A stretch of DNA of 64,000 bases, from assembly GCF_000002235.5 (NCBI RefSeq), contig NW_022145523.1:303192-367191 (forward strand), read 5' to 3'. How positions within the stretch are numbered: the stretch's first letter is position 1; every line of letters starts with the position of its first letter. The position numbers and the translations under genes are program-made. The notes under the pieces were generated by a model, which made no database searches, was not told the origin of the DNA, and was given only the letters and a program-made list of their open reading frames with translations. The stretch is from Strongylocentrotus purpuratus (Eukaryota > Echinodermata > Echinoidea > Camarodonta > Strongylocentrotidae). Positions 1 through 10,428 of the stretch are shown piece by piece.

Positions 1-54
1 TTAAAAATTGAAGACACAACATGAACTGTTGCTTTGATTGATGTTGATTTGCAG

Positions 55-169
55 GACCTAGCAGCTGAGAAGTGTAGTATGTTATTCCGAGCTCCAGAGC
101 TTTTTCATGTTGACAGTCATTGCATCGTGGAAGAGAAAGTAGATATCTGGGTAAGTATTTGTCCACTTT

Positions 170-200
<31 letters not shown>

Positions 201-2479
201 CTGACATTTAGACAGGGTGACTCATTATCACCAATAATGCTGGTCTTCCATTAGGCCCTGTTAAAACATAATTAGGAACAATAGTTAAAAAAAAATAATA
301 ATAATAACAAAATTATGAACATAAACTCAACAACAAAGAATAAGTAAGAACATGTATAAACATATATACAAAGTATTTGGTATCCTCGTAATGAATGAAT
401 GGTTTGTTTGTTTTGTTTTCCTTTGCTTTTTCGTTCAAGAAAACGTTGTTGCATATTTGTTATTATAATATCTTGATATAAAATATAGTAATAGTAATAT
501 AATCATAATTACAATAGAATTACATATAATATAATAAATAATTATATTACAATATAATTACAATATAATGACATTATAATTACTTGCTGATCAAAGATGA
601 AATGAAAAATGTCACCCTAATTTCTTTGACTAATTTGCTCTCAGCAAATCAAATGCAATGATTTCAGCAGCTTATAACAGTTAACGTATTGTAATTTGTT
701 ATAAATAACAAGTTTTATGAAGCAGGGCCCTGGTTAATTCATTTTGTCCTTTTAATCAGCCTTCACACTTATTTTATTCCCCAAAACAAATTTAAGATAC
801 ATTTTTTTCTAATACTTAATTACACTTAGCACCCAATGACTTTTTTCCATAAAAAATAACTTCAGAATTTGTATATGTGCTATGGATTGGTTTAATGCTA
901 AGTTACGGTATTCTGAATTTCGTGGAGATAAAAAAAACCTTTGCAAATGTGAAACAATTATCCCCCTATTACCCCAGTCACATCAACGAGACTGATAATA
1001 GACCGAAGGGACAATTACTTTACCCCGCATGGCCAGGAATTGGTTGGTCTGGAGCCGGTGTGGAGTCGATTTGGCAATGTGACTGAAGTATATATTGTTC
1101 TCTGGTAAAGTTATCATATGAAAATATATTGAAGTGTGAGATGAGAGATTATTGTGGTACTAACGATGAAATGCTCATTTGTTTACTCAGTCTTTAGGTT
1201 GTGTACTCTTCAACATGGCATATCTTCACTCACCGTTTGAACCTATCTATGCGAGAGGAGATAGCATTCATTTAGCAGTACTTGGTAGGAATTTCAAATT
1301 CCCTGAAAACTCAAGGTAAGAATTGACACAAGAAGGAATTCTCATATATCTTTATCCCCGGGAAAATAAGATTCTGACCTTCATGACTTAAAACTATGTG
1401 GTTCAAACAGTTGTTTGACACTTGCTCTACGTTAACTGCTCTACCATAATTTCCTACTTGAACCAAGGACCTACCTTGAGCCCTAGACCCAACACTTTAC
1501 CAACCCTAACCCTAAACCTCACATAAAACCCAATTTTACCCTAACCCTATACCTTTAACGAAATAGATCCCGTAGCAATTGGCCAAAGCAAATGTCAGAT
1601 CCCTTGTTAACAGTCGTAGAATTGATTATCACGTTACTTGTCCCTTGACGGTGTACATGGTACCTATTAAAGTATCATCATGTATTGTGAATTTTTGCAT
1701 CATTCTCTTATTCCGTGAGAGTGAACGTTAAATGATAACAAATTTGCTATTAGATATTTGGCTATAGACCCGTTTACTAATATATTCAAATTTAGAGATG
1801 TTTCTTTCCTGGGGACCTAGGGGCAAGTTATTCCATTAACCTGTTATTAATGAATGAACTACAATAATTGGAATTCAGTCTGCATTCATTATTCGTTGCT
1901 GTGTCAGGCAAGCCTTCAGGTTGTCAAGAACAACAACTGTTAAAAAAGTATGCATACAATTTAAATATGCTAGTAAACCAGTCTATTAACACATTTTAGC
2001 ATAAGTTTTGAAAAGTGGTCCAAAAGGCCTACATAATTTTTCAGATGGAAATATGTGAGAGAGGTTATATATATTACCACTAGACCACTATTTGGCACTA
2101 TTCTCAAATCTGTGGCTGTAGAGATAATATATAAAAGAGGCATCTATATTATCTTACCAAATAACATATGCCTACTATTCTGAGCCATTTGATATGGGTT
2201 CATAAGGTCCTACTAAGCTGGGTTTAATTTTAATTTAACTCTAGCAAACTTGATTGTTATGTTGATAATATCGACAAGATTAATTTTTAAGGCATTTCAT
2301 TTTTTTTCAATTTCCTTCAAATCTTTCTCTTTCTTTCTGCCCTTTGTAAATTCATTGCATGTATTATGTATATCAGGGAATCATCTGGGCTGTTAAATCA
2401 ATTAATCACTGAAATGTTGCAGGTTGATGCTAACGAGAGACCCTCAATAAATGAAATACTTGAAAAACTAACTCATTAA
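55..2479 (+). CDS. STK16: STK16-like serine/threonine kinase, 3' exons only
   Basis: STK16 is a membrane-anchored kinase of the Golgi and secretory pathway; the name comes from family resemblance. Three exons are visible: 55-150, 1191-1315 and 2377-2479. All have GT-AG borders and compatible phases (0, 2, stop). Exon 55-150 holds the activation segment and APE motif (RAPELF, then ELFHVDSHC). Its last codons and the next exon form the DIW-SLGC motif of subdomain IX. The last exon carries the ERPSI arginine motif of subdomain XI and ends EKLTH-stop. The N-lobe and catalytic loop lie before the window, so the gene is partial here. No frame break is seen in these exons. A second possible last exon follows at 3830. 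The 3' untranslated region contains AATAAA at 2707 and 2845. Assignment to the STK16/NAK-related group is strong; paralogy within it cannot be settled here. Confidence 0.88.
165..262 (-). mobile_element. LINE/SINE 3' end with (AAAT)n tail, minus strand
   Basis: On the minus strand the words AGGGCC, GGAAGACCA and CACCCTGT are followed by a (AAAT)n tail (plus strand TTTA repeats 165-200). The same layout occurs on the plus strand at 15250-15335, so both are 3' ends of one retroposon family. It lies in the STK16 intron just after the exon at 150. Confidence 0.55.
1766..1960. repeat. Dispersed repeat, copy 1 (second copy 63157-63340)
   Basis: This stretch shares long near-identical words with 63157-63340, for example the block around CCTGTTATTAATGAATGAAC. 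The two copies sit in introns of STK16 and LSS. No ends or duplication could be fixed. Confidence 0.7.
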
Positions 2480-2629
2480 TCGATGGCTAATTCTTACAAA
2501 TATTAAAAATAATAATAACAATATAATAGGGTCATCACAGATTGAATATTCATATCAGAATTATCTCAGTACATGTATATAATATCTTATGTCCTTAGCA
2601 CAAAGACAAAAATTGTGTTTTATGACTAC

Positions 2630-2970
2630 TCTTGAGAAGGTTAAAGAAAATATTTTATTCAAATTTTAAAATGTTAGCAATATAGGCCTACTTGCTATAA
2701 GATTCAAATAAACGCTTTGTTTTTTAAATCACATGTTTTTATCTTTTTTTAAATGAAAGTTGTAATGTTCATGTAGAAGGTGAAACAAAATGATTTATTC
2801 AACTTTAAAATTTAGCAAGATAGGCCTACTTGCTGTCAGATTCAAATAAACTTTTTTTTAAACTAAATCTTGTAATCTTTTTTAAATGAAAGTTGCAGTG
2901 TTTATGTAGAAGGTGGCAAAATAATTGTACTCAAACTTTAAAATGTTAGCAAGATAGGCCTACTTGAGAC
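2630..2970 (+). repeat. ~140-bp tandem repeat in the STK16 3' UTR with two AATAAA signals
   Basis: About 2.4 copies of a ~140-bp unit begin some 150 bases after the STK16 stop. Each carries TAGGCCTACTTG; the first two also carry TTCAAATAAAC, which contains a poly(A) signal (2707-2712 and 2845-2850). The duplication therefore multiplies candidate polyadenylation sites for the first terminal exon. Confidence 0.7.
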
Positions 2971-3227
2971 CGTATTTGAGAGACAATGTGCTTCAGGTTC
3001 AGTTTGTCTTGCTTTCTTTTATTCTAACTTTTGAAATCACATATTTTAACCAAATCAATTTGATATAAAGTGCAATGACAGAGACTCCTAATAGTGTCAT
3101 TTTAAACCAGTTATGTAGACTACATTCTAAATTTGATTTGGTTGATGGGTTGGAGGAGAAGCAAATAGTTTATACTAGGTTGAAAATCTAATAAAGAAAT
3201 AACATGGGTGTCATGGTTATTTACAAA

Positions 3228-3390
3228 TGATGGTGATGGAAAACATACATGTGTATATATTGATGTCACTTTCTCTCTTCTCTTATAGTTTTCACTAACA
3301 ATATTCATCTTATTTATTTATTGTTGATGGTGATGGAAAAAATACTGCATATATATTGATGCCACTTTCTCTTTCTCTCTCCCTTATTTC
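3228..3390. repeat. Imperfect direct duplication, ~95-bp period
   Basis: GATGGTGATGGAAAA followed by ATATATTGATG and CACTTTCTCT occurs at 3228-3296 and again at 3323-3385, with a pyrimidine-rich end in both. Confidence 0.6.
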
Positions 3391-3654
3391 TTTCCACACA
3401 AAATGTTCATTACATGTGCATCACATCATCATCATCCTCGCTTGACATCACTCACATGGTTACCCTCACCCTCTTGAATTTATGAAATTTTATATCACAT
3501 CTTCATCTTTTTTACTAATTTTAATATTTCTTAATTTTCTTCTAATTCTGTTTTTAATCTTTCTCATTTCATGATTCACATATATTCATCTGTCTTGATA
3601 ACTGCCATATAATCCTAACAATCACTTCTCCACTGTATATATACCCATATGCAC

Positions 3655-3805
3655 ATATGACTAATCATACTCACATGACTAATCACATTCACCTGACTAA
3701 TCTCACGCACATGACTAATCACACTCACATGACTAATCACACGCACATGACTAATCACACTCACATGACTAATCACACGCACATGACTAATCACACTCAC
3801 ATGAC
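3655..3805. repeat. 18-bp minisatellite just upstream of the alternative STK16 exon
   Basis: About nine copies of an 18-bp unit of the type CATGACTAATCACACTCA. Units ending in CACTCAC and CACGCAC alternate, giving a 36-bp higher-order period. The array stops about 25 bases before the acceptor at 3829. The open frame running through it is a by-product of the period being divisible by three. Confidence 0.9.
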
Positions 3806-3829
3806 AAACACACTTTTAACACACACCAG

Positions 3830-3956
3830 GTATTCCCAAGGTCTTCAGGACACTGTTTCGGGTATGCTGGTTGTAGAAGCTGTAGAGAGACCAAACATAG
3901 ACTGGGTCCTAAACAAAACCACTGAGGGACAACTCAACATGGAAAATAGAATATAG
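3830..3956 (+). CDS. STK16: Alternative (duplicated) terminal exon of the STK16-like gene
   Basis: After an acceptor at ACACCAG/G the frame reads YSQGLQDTVSGMLVVEAVER, then PNIDWVL, and stops at 3954-3956. This matches the end of the kinase domain: a helix, LVV, then ERP. It is collinear with the exon at 2377-2479 (LLNQLITEMLQVDANERPSI). Exon 1191-1315 ends in phase 2 with AG, and both terminal exons start with G, so either can be joined to it. The last ~13 codons (TEGQLNMENRI) fall in a tandem repeat that continues downstream, so the C-terminus has been rewritten by repeat sequence. It may instead be a silent duplicate; transcripts would decide. No other kinase exon of a separate gene was seen nearby. 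Confidence 0.65.
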
Positions 3957-4450
3957 ACTCAACATGGGACTAGTCTAAGTTTGTTTCCGTTCTAGTCCAA
4001 TCAACTGGCCGCTATTGTAACAGGACTATTAAACAAAGCTGCGAAGCGACAAGTCAACATGTAGGCTCATTGAACTTGTCAAGCTTTTACGATCTAGTCC
4101 AATCAACTGGCTGCGGTTGTAGCAGGACAAACAAAGCGACTACCGGTAGTCAACATAGAGGACAGTATGTATGCTCGTGGGTATAGTCCAAGTTATCTGG
4201 TCTGACTAATGGAAGCTAATGTAGCAAGACCACCAAAGCTATCGAAGGACAACTGGCCATGGAGAATAGAATATAGACTCATTGTACTACCAGTATTCCT
4301 AAGTTCTCTAATCTGGTCCAATCGACTGTCCTCTACTTTATCAAGACCACCAAAGCTACAAAGTGACAAGTCCACATGGAGAGCAGGATTTAGACTTATT
4401 GTAAAGTCTCAATGGTCTGATCAGCTGGCTGCTTATATCCAACAGTGTTT
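3957..4450. repeat. Decayed ~100-120-bp tandem repeat
   Basis: About four diverged units carry GTCCAATC(A/G)ACTG, then a GACCACCAAAGC-like block, then a CATGGAGAATAGA-like block. The first such block is inside the alternative STK16 exon. Short open frames here are not supported as genes. Confidence 0.65.
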
Positions 4451-4734
4451 ATGATATGTATGGTCTAATCAAAGTACTCTAGTCTTGTATTTCATTACCA
4501 GTACTGTTAATAGCAAAGAATATTTTGCTCTGAAACCTGCCTGGGATTGGTTTTGTGGTGAGACTTTTGAATAACTAATGATTGACAGTGAAAAAGACCA
4601 ACCACGTTTTATGCCACCAAGACACAATTCTAGGAGTTGTCCATATGAAGGTCCCAATGTTAGGCCAAGATTGATGGTCTGTGAAGTACGTACTTAAAGG
4701 TGCCGAAAAGAGTAGAACATGATTTAGACTATTG

Positions 4735-5031
4735 AGGCGTTGCAAGAAAGTTGCAATAAATTGCAAATCTCCAAAATCAAGCATAAGTCTTGCGATTAAT
4801 TACAAATTTGCAAGTGATTGCAACTCAACTTTCTTGCAACGCCCCATTAGAGAATAAAAGATAGATTTAGTTAGCTTAATTTAATTGTTAAAACTTTAAT
4901 CCGAACAAAATCCTAGGAAATTTAGGAGACTAGTGGGGCATTGCAAGAAAGTTGAGTTGCAATCGATTGCAAATATCAGTTGCAAATTTTGCAACAGCTT
5001 GCAAACGATCGCAACTTTCTTGCAATGCCCC
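4735..5031. mobile_element. Two fold-back MITEs with ends GGGGCRTTGCAAGAAAGTTG
   Basis: Two near-palindromic units lie side by side, at 4735-4846 and 4934-5031. Each begins with GG(G)GC(A/G)TTGCAAGAAAGTTG and ends with its reverse complement, so each could form a ~100-nt hairpin. Both are rich in TTGCAA. No clear target duplication was found. The gap between them (4847-4933) is AT-rich. Confidence 0.7.
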
Positions 5032-5752
5032 GTATGTGATGTACGATCATTACAACTCTTAGTGCTGAAGATAAAGAGAAGTGCATATGAAGCAACTCAA
5101 AATGCAGAACAAAGAAAACTCTTGAGGAATGAAACAAAGGGATGTGTTGATTTCAGTACTAAAAAACCTCAACGAACATGGCAGCATAAAATAGCGGAAC
5201 CTGTGGAAATCCAATAACAGCTGTGCCATCAACTTAAAATTATTGCTTTAAAAAAGTGAAATAAGTATATCATGTCAAGGCTTTAGAAAGAGGTAATATG
5301 GATATCTTGTGTCATCTGATTAAAGCAGAGCTACTGCAAACAAAATAAGTATGAGTTCTCTTTTACTTCAGTACTTAAGCAGAGGCTTAAAGAGTTCATC
5401 CTACCTTCAGTTTGGTTTTAATCTTTTAATTCTGTTTACAATACAAGTTATGCTGGAGGAATGGAAAGTAAAGAACGGCTAGTTCAGTTTCCTTCTGTCA
5501 TGCAACTGAGCAAACCTTATATGATACATGTTTGTGTATGTTTGTCCTTGCAAAGCAATATGTTAGACCTATTATGTGCTTAATACTGCCGTAGAAATAA
5601 AAGATTTGTTGGTATTCATTGTGATTGATAAGAAATTCACAATTATTTAAAGAGTTTGTAATTTGTGTCAGGAGATACATCACATTTTCTTAGAGAGATC
5701 CCCTAAACAAAAAATGAACGCATTGAGAATGCATAAGACAAAGACTACCTGT

Positions 5753-6270
5753 CTTAAAGGTACCGGTAATACAAAGTTTTGGTATGGGGTCATGAATTTG
5801 GTTCAAATGAACATATTGGAAGCATATGTCATCCTACAATATTCAGTGATCCTTGTCGCGGTTGAATCAAGTCCAAAGTTATGAAATTGTAAATAATAAA
5901 CTCTTTATGTTGTATAGCTCCTTCTCAAGGTCAAGATATTAATTAAGCTTCAAAACAATGTTTCTTGACTAAAATCGACCGATTAGCTTTTCCCGTTTGG
6001 AAATTATATATCACAACTACATATTCTAAGATTGTTATGGTCGCAGCTACCATTGTACGCCCGTAGGCACTATTTGAAATTTATCAAGATTTACCTGGGG
6101 CACCGGTAGATTTTTTTATTCAATTTTTCTCGAAGCAGAAGTGTTTAGGGGCTAAATTTTCTAGTGCTTATATAATACATCCAAAAGGGCATCTGAATAT
6201 ATCAAAATTGTAAAGAAATACTATCCACCCAATTTTCAAAATTTCCCAAAACTTTGTATTACCTTTAATG
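5753..6270. mobile_element. Probable MITE with TTAA-type ends
   Basis: The left end reads TTAAAGGT, a short insert, then AATACAAAGTTTTGG (to 5781). The reverse complement of the right end (6247-6270) reads TTAAAGGTAATACAAAGTTT. TTAA at both borders would fit a TTAA-targeting family such as piggyBac or Kolobok. No coding sequence inside. Confidence 0.45.
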
Positions 6271-6684
6271 GTAAGGTTGTAAGAGTCTGTATGTTCATAT
6301 TTAATTCAGGACTCGTTTTTATATATTTCTTTTAAATATAATAGGTAGGCATATCATATAAATCATGAAAAGACAAACAATTGATCAAAAATTTTAAACT
6401 ATCCAGTCTAAACTATTAAGTAATGTGACATCAAAATGTAGTCATATTTTAAAATCTATTTCTGATCATATACATGTGTATCAAATAAGAGATTACATTA
6501 ACACAGTGCAATTGTTTATGGGAAATGGTATCATATGGGAATGAAAGTAATAAGAAGGCTTACAAATTGGGTTTTTACATGTGCGACACAACTCGAGTAA
6601 GGTAAACGTGTGCCTGGCAGGAATTAATGTTCTTCTGGGTGCATATATGATCCCAGACAGGAATGCTACGTCGTTAGGATTCCA

Positions 6685-6981
6685 GGGGGGTATTTCACAA
6701 AGATAATAAGTTGAACTTATAAGTTAGACTTAAATATCATGGAGAGCTATTTGTAGCCTTAACATAAAATATATTCAAAAGCAAAAATTCAAGTATTTTA
6801 GACTTTTCATAAAATCCACATCAAGAACATGAAATCTACCATGGTAATAGAAAATATGAATGATTTGAATCATCATTTTAGGCCTTTTAAAATAACTTTT
6901 ACGAAAGATTTTCAAAGATGCTAAACGCTTTCCAACTTTTTTAGAGAGAAGTTCAACTTCGGATCTTTGTGAAGCACCCCC
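6685..6981. mobile_element. ~300-bp MITE with GGGGGT...TTCACAAAGAT inverted ends
   Basis: The left end GGGGGTATTTCACAAAGAT and the reverse-complemented right end GGGGGTGCTTCACAAAGAT match for about 19 positions, with GAAGTTGAACTT-like words inside both. A possible 3-bp CAG duplication flanks it. No coding capacity. Confidence 0.65.
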
Positions 6982-7029
6982 AGACCAAACATGAGGCTTA
7001 TCCAATGTCTGATTGACAGGCTGCATTTA

Positions 7030-7970
7030 TTTATCCCTTTTATTAACCCTTTCAGTACTAAGCTTTGAGAAAACTTGGACTGGTGTATTAAAAAGGCATG
7101 TTATACCAAGATTAAATTGTAAACGGCAGATATATATATCATATATATATATATATAATGTTATAGTACTGAGAAAATACACAATTTTCATATTCCAGCG
7201 TAATTTTTGTCCCATTATATTACATAAGAAATGAGTTAGAAAAACAGGAAAAAGTTGATATCTCTTGACTTTACTCGAGCCATTCGAGTTATTCATGCAT
7301 GTACTTTCAATCACTCTGAAATGATCATGTACGTAATGTTGCATATTAAATTCAAAAATTGAAATATGTTGTATTTGCACATGTACCTGTATTCTTCTCT
7401 GTATATTATAATAAATACTATATGCGTAAAAGACTATATTCATTTAGTTCCTTTTGTTTCTTTCTACAATTATGAAATTAAAGTTTGTTTTTCCTGCCTA
7501 TTTTTTTATTTTTACATTTCTTTTTTTCAATCCCTGTTTCTCTCATCTTCCCTTTTAGCTTCTGGGAGAGACAACAAAGCCCACAAGCTTAATGCCAATA
7601 TAGAGTTTGGCCAAAAATATGGAATTGCTTTTCAAAAGAATCTGGCTTGAATTGATTCTGAAATCTCCATCATTCATTACATGTAGATGGACTATTTGAA
7701 ACAGCAAAATATTACATAATGCTAGAAATCTTTTCCCTGCAAATTGCCATTCATAATTTTTATATTTTAAGACGATATACCTACGTATGAGGAATGCAAC
7801 CTTAATTTCCATTTATATGTTTGCACATGCAAATACATATTCCACCAAAACCTTTGGCAGATATCATGATTTTTACTATTGAATATTCATTCAGTGTGAT
7901 CTAGAATAGGTACGTAATAATAGATGGATTAATTTGTGAGTGCCTTCGAAATGCCAACTGGCTGGAACTT
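7030..7970. other. Intergenic, AT-rich, nothing recognised
   Basis: A short (TA)n tract near 7130-7156 and AT-rich unique-looking sequence. No gene, TIR or retroposon end could be supported on either strand. Confidence 0.4.
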
Positions 7971-7974
7971 TCCC

Positions 7975-8185
7975 TACCATGGTCGAGCAGAGAAAGAGAG
8001 AGAGAAATTGATGTAGAGAGATCGACAGATTCCGTCAATATCTCTACCAATATATCTCTCTCTTTCTCTGCTTGGTAGAGAAAATTCCAGATAGAGAAAG
8101 AGAGATTGACAGAGAAGTTGACAGAGAGAGAGAGAGAGAGAGAGATATTGACACAGATATCGACAGAGAGAGAGAGAGAACTTCA
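7975..8185. repeat. (AG)n/(CT)n microsatellite with short inverted repeats
   Basis: Runs of GAGA interleaved with ATTGACAGAG-like words, and an opposing CT-rich stretch at 8040-8072, give a locally self-complementary purine tract. Confidence 0.75.
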
Positions 8186-8572
8186 TTCTATTGCATCTCG
8201 TGATCACAGTGATGATATAAACCTTGGTGTACCTGATATGCGTTTTGAAAAGCAATGTAAAAATTCATCTGTCTTCTCTACTTCATGTACATCTGTCCTT
8301 ATTTCTATGAGCCAGACCTCACTTATCATTTCTTGTTTTTTCCCATAAATTCTCTACTTTCCTGTATGTCCACTTTTCTATTTGCTCCTTTCCTGCAACT
8401 GCTCTATCTTGTGCTTAAACATTACATTCCCAATTTTCTCTTCTGAAGAATCTTTCAGAAGTGCACATTTATAACCTCAACAAGCCAAACCATTGTACTG
8501 TCTACTATCCTCAAATATATCATCTTTATGCATCTTATTCTACTATTCAAATAATATTCCATTTAAGTCTCT

Positions 8573-8815
8573 TTACTCTCTCTCTGCTGCCCCTCCCCCC
8601 CCCCCCCCCCCCCCACCCCCCCCCCCCCCCCCCACATTCTCTCTCTTCCTCTCCTCTTTCTCTTTCTTGCTCTCTTTCTCTCTCTTGATTGCTCTTATTC
8701 TTTCTTCCTCTCCCCTCTCTCTCTTGCTCTTTCTCTCATTCTCTCGCTCTCTCATTCTCTGTTCTTCTCCCTACCCCCCCCCCCCCCTTTGTATGTTTCC
8801 CTGCCCTCCTTCCAT
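8573..8815. repeat. Polypyrimidine tract with long C homopolymers
   Basis: Over 200 bases are almost purely pyrimidine on the plus strand, with C runs near 8587-8634 and 8773-8787 separated by TCTCTC repeats. Proline- and serine-rich open frames through it are compositional artefacts. Confidence 0.85.
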
Positions 8816-8829
8816 TTCTCCAGAAGCCT

Positions 8830-10428
8830 TTAACATCTAATGGATAATGGATAATGGTATAATCAAGCAGCTTAAGAACAGCCGACAGACTTCCATCCCA
8901 CTTTAATGAGATTACACATACTAATGTGTTTTGCTTCATGAACTAAGTACTTCTAGACAAACACACATACATGCAGAAGCTATATATTTGTAGATAAAAT
9001 ATTATTTAATAAAAGGCAAAAAGAATGGCAATGTACAATCGATTACATACTCATTATCCTGGTTGATTTGTTTCTGAGCTCCTTTTACCTCAAATTTGCA
9101 GACAAATACCTTAAATCATTAAAAGATGTGGAAAACAATTCAGTTTGTTTAAATCTGTACAATTAATAAGCTTACCACAATCTGGAAAATTCTAGATCAT
9201 AAAAATTGGCTTTTCTTTAGAATCATATTTAAGAAGTTGAATATAAGAATTATGCATCAAAGGAAGTAAAGATTTAAACATGAAATTACTTTTGAAGTTT
9301 GACAAAAGAAAGTATTAGTACAATCAGGCAAAAGGAAAAGAACATAATTGGCCATGACATTTTATCCCTATAATGATATAATCCCTTTTCATTTTTTTTC
9401 TTCAGGATTTATAAACAGAAATTGTTTTCTAGAGTTCTGAATATGAAGAAAATCAAATTTTTAACCTCCGCTTTTACAAAGCTGTCTCAACAGTCTGGTG
9501 CATCTTTTGATATTTATTTATCAAAGATACTACCAAATTCTTGTAGCAAACTGGATATTGGAATGAAAATTGTTGAATTTGCACATACTTCATCATACAT
9601 ACTAGTGCATACTTTATAAACTTATATAAACTTGAAGGAAAATCAAATCTACACAATCTGCACCCCTGTCTGCCTGGACATGCCCTACATAGAAATCCCT
9701 GCATATTTTGACTTTACACATGGTTGTTGCGAGATGGAATTTATCTGCCAGGTCAGGCAAGCAATGTTTAATTAATCTACTAGTATCTTGTTACTAAATC
9801 AAAGAAATCTAGCAAACATTTCTGGCATCTTGCATATCAATACTGGAAGTCTACTATGATAAGAACATACACTCACATTACTCATTAAAAGCAAATGGAC
9901 TATTAATGGCCGTATTTTGTGCTAAAAATAATTGAGAAACTGTGCTCACTCATTTCTTTTACTGATTTTTGTTTACTCTTCTTGTATATAATTTCAAGCC
10001 TTCATTACAATATTTTTGTCTGAATACTATTCAGATAAAAATCCTCTGATAACAGAAAGAATAATGATAATTCTAATCATACAATAGGCCTATAACACAG
10101 TAAGCTTTCATTTGTTTAAATGCTTGTAAGGTTAATCCATAATCTTGCACAAAAATCCGATCGCAAAAGCCTTCCTATGCTTTATTATCGATAGAAGTAT
10201 ACATCTGTCCATATATATTTGCATGCATACTATTATCAATAATAAAATAGTGATTTTTTTTTTTTTAAATGGTTGTTTCCTATTCTCCACAAAAACTCAG
10301 TCTGTGCTGAAATTAAGATTGGCCATTCCACAGATGAGATAAAGTGGAGCCTGTTTTTCTTTCTCTCAAATTATTTGTTGTTGATTTGAAGACGTTCTTT
10401 TCTATAAATAATATATTAACATTCTATG
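8830..10428. other. Intergenic between STK16 and ACL4 3' ends, nothing recognised
   Basis: AT-rich sequence with no splice-consistent coding blocks. TTTATT at 10181-10186, an AATAAA on the minus strand about 245 bases past the ACL4 stop, is a candidate poly(A) signal for that gene. Confidence 0.4.

Noticed and set aside
1480-1560. Interstitial telomere tract (CCCTAA-like words)
   Set aside because: Only a few scattered CCCTAA units, strongly degenerate; more like part of a dispersed repeat.
3657-3956. A continuous 99-residue His/Thr repeat protein
   Set aside because: The first part is an 18-bp minisatellite read in frame; only 3830-3956 has kinase similarity and a splice acceptor.
8461-8840. 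Proline-rich or glycine-rich protein
   Set aside because: Purely a product of C homopolymers and CT repeats, with equally long frames on the opposite strand.
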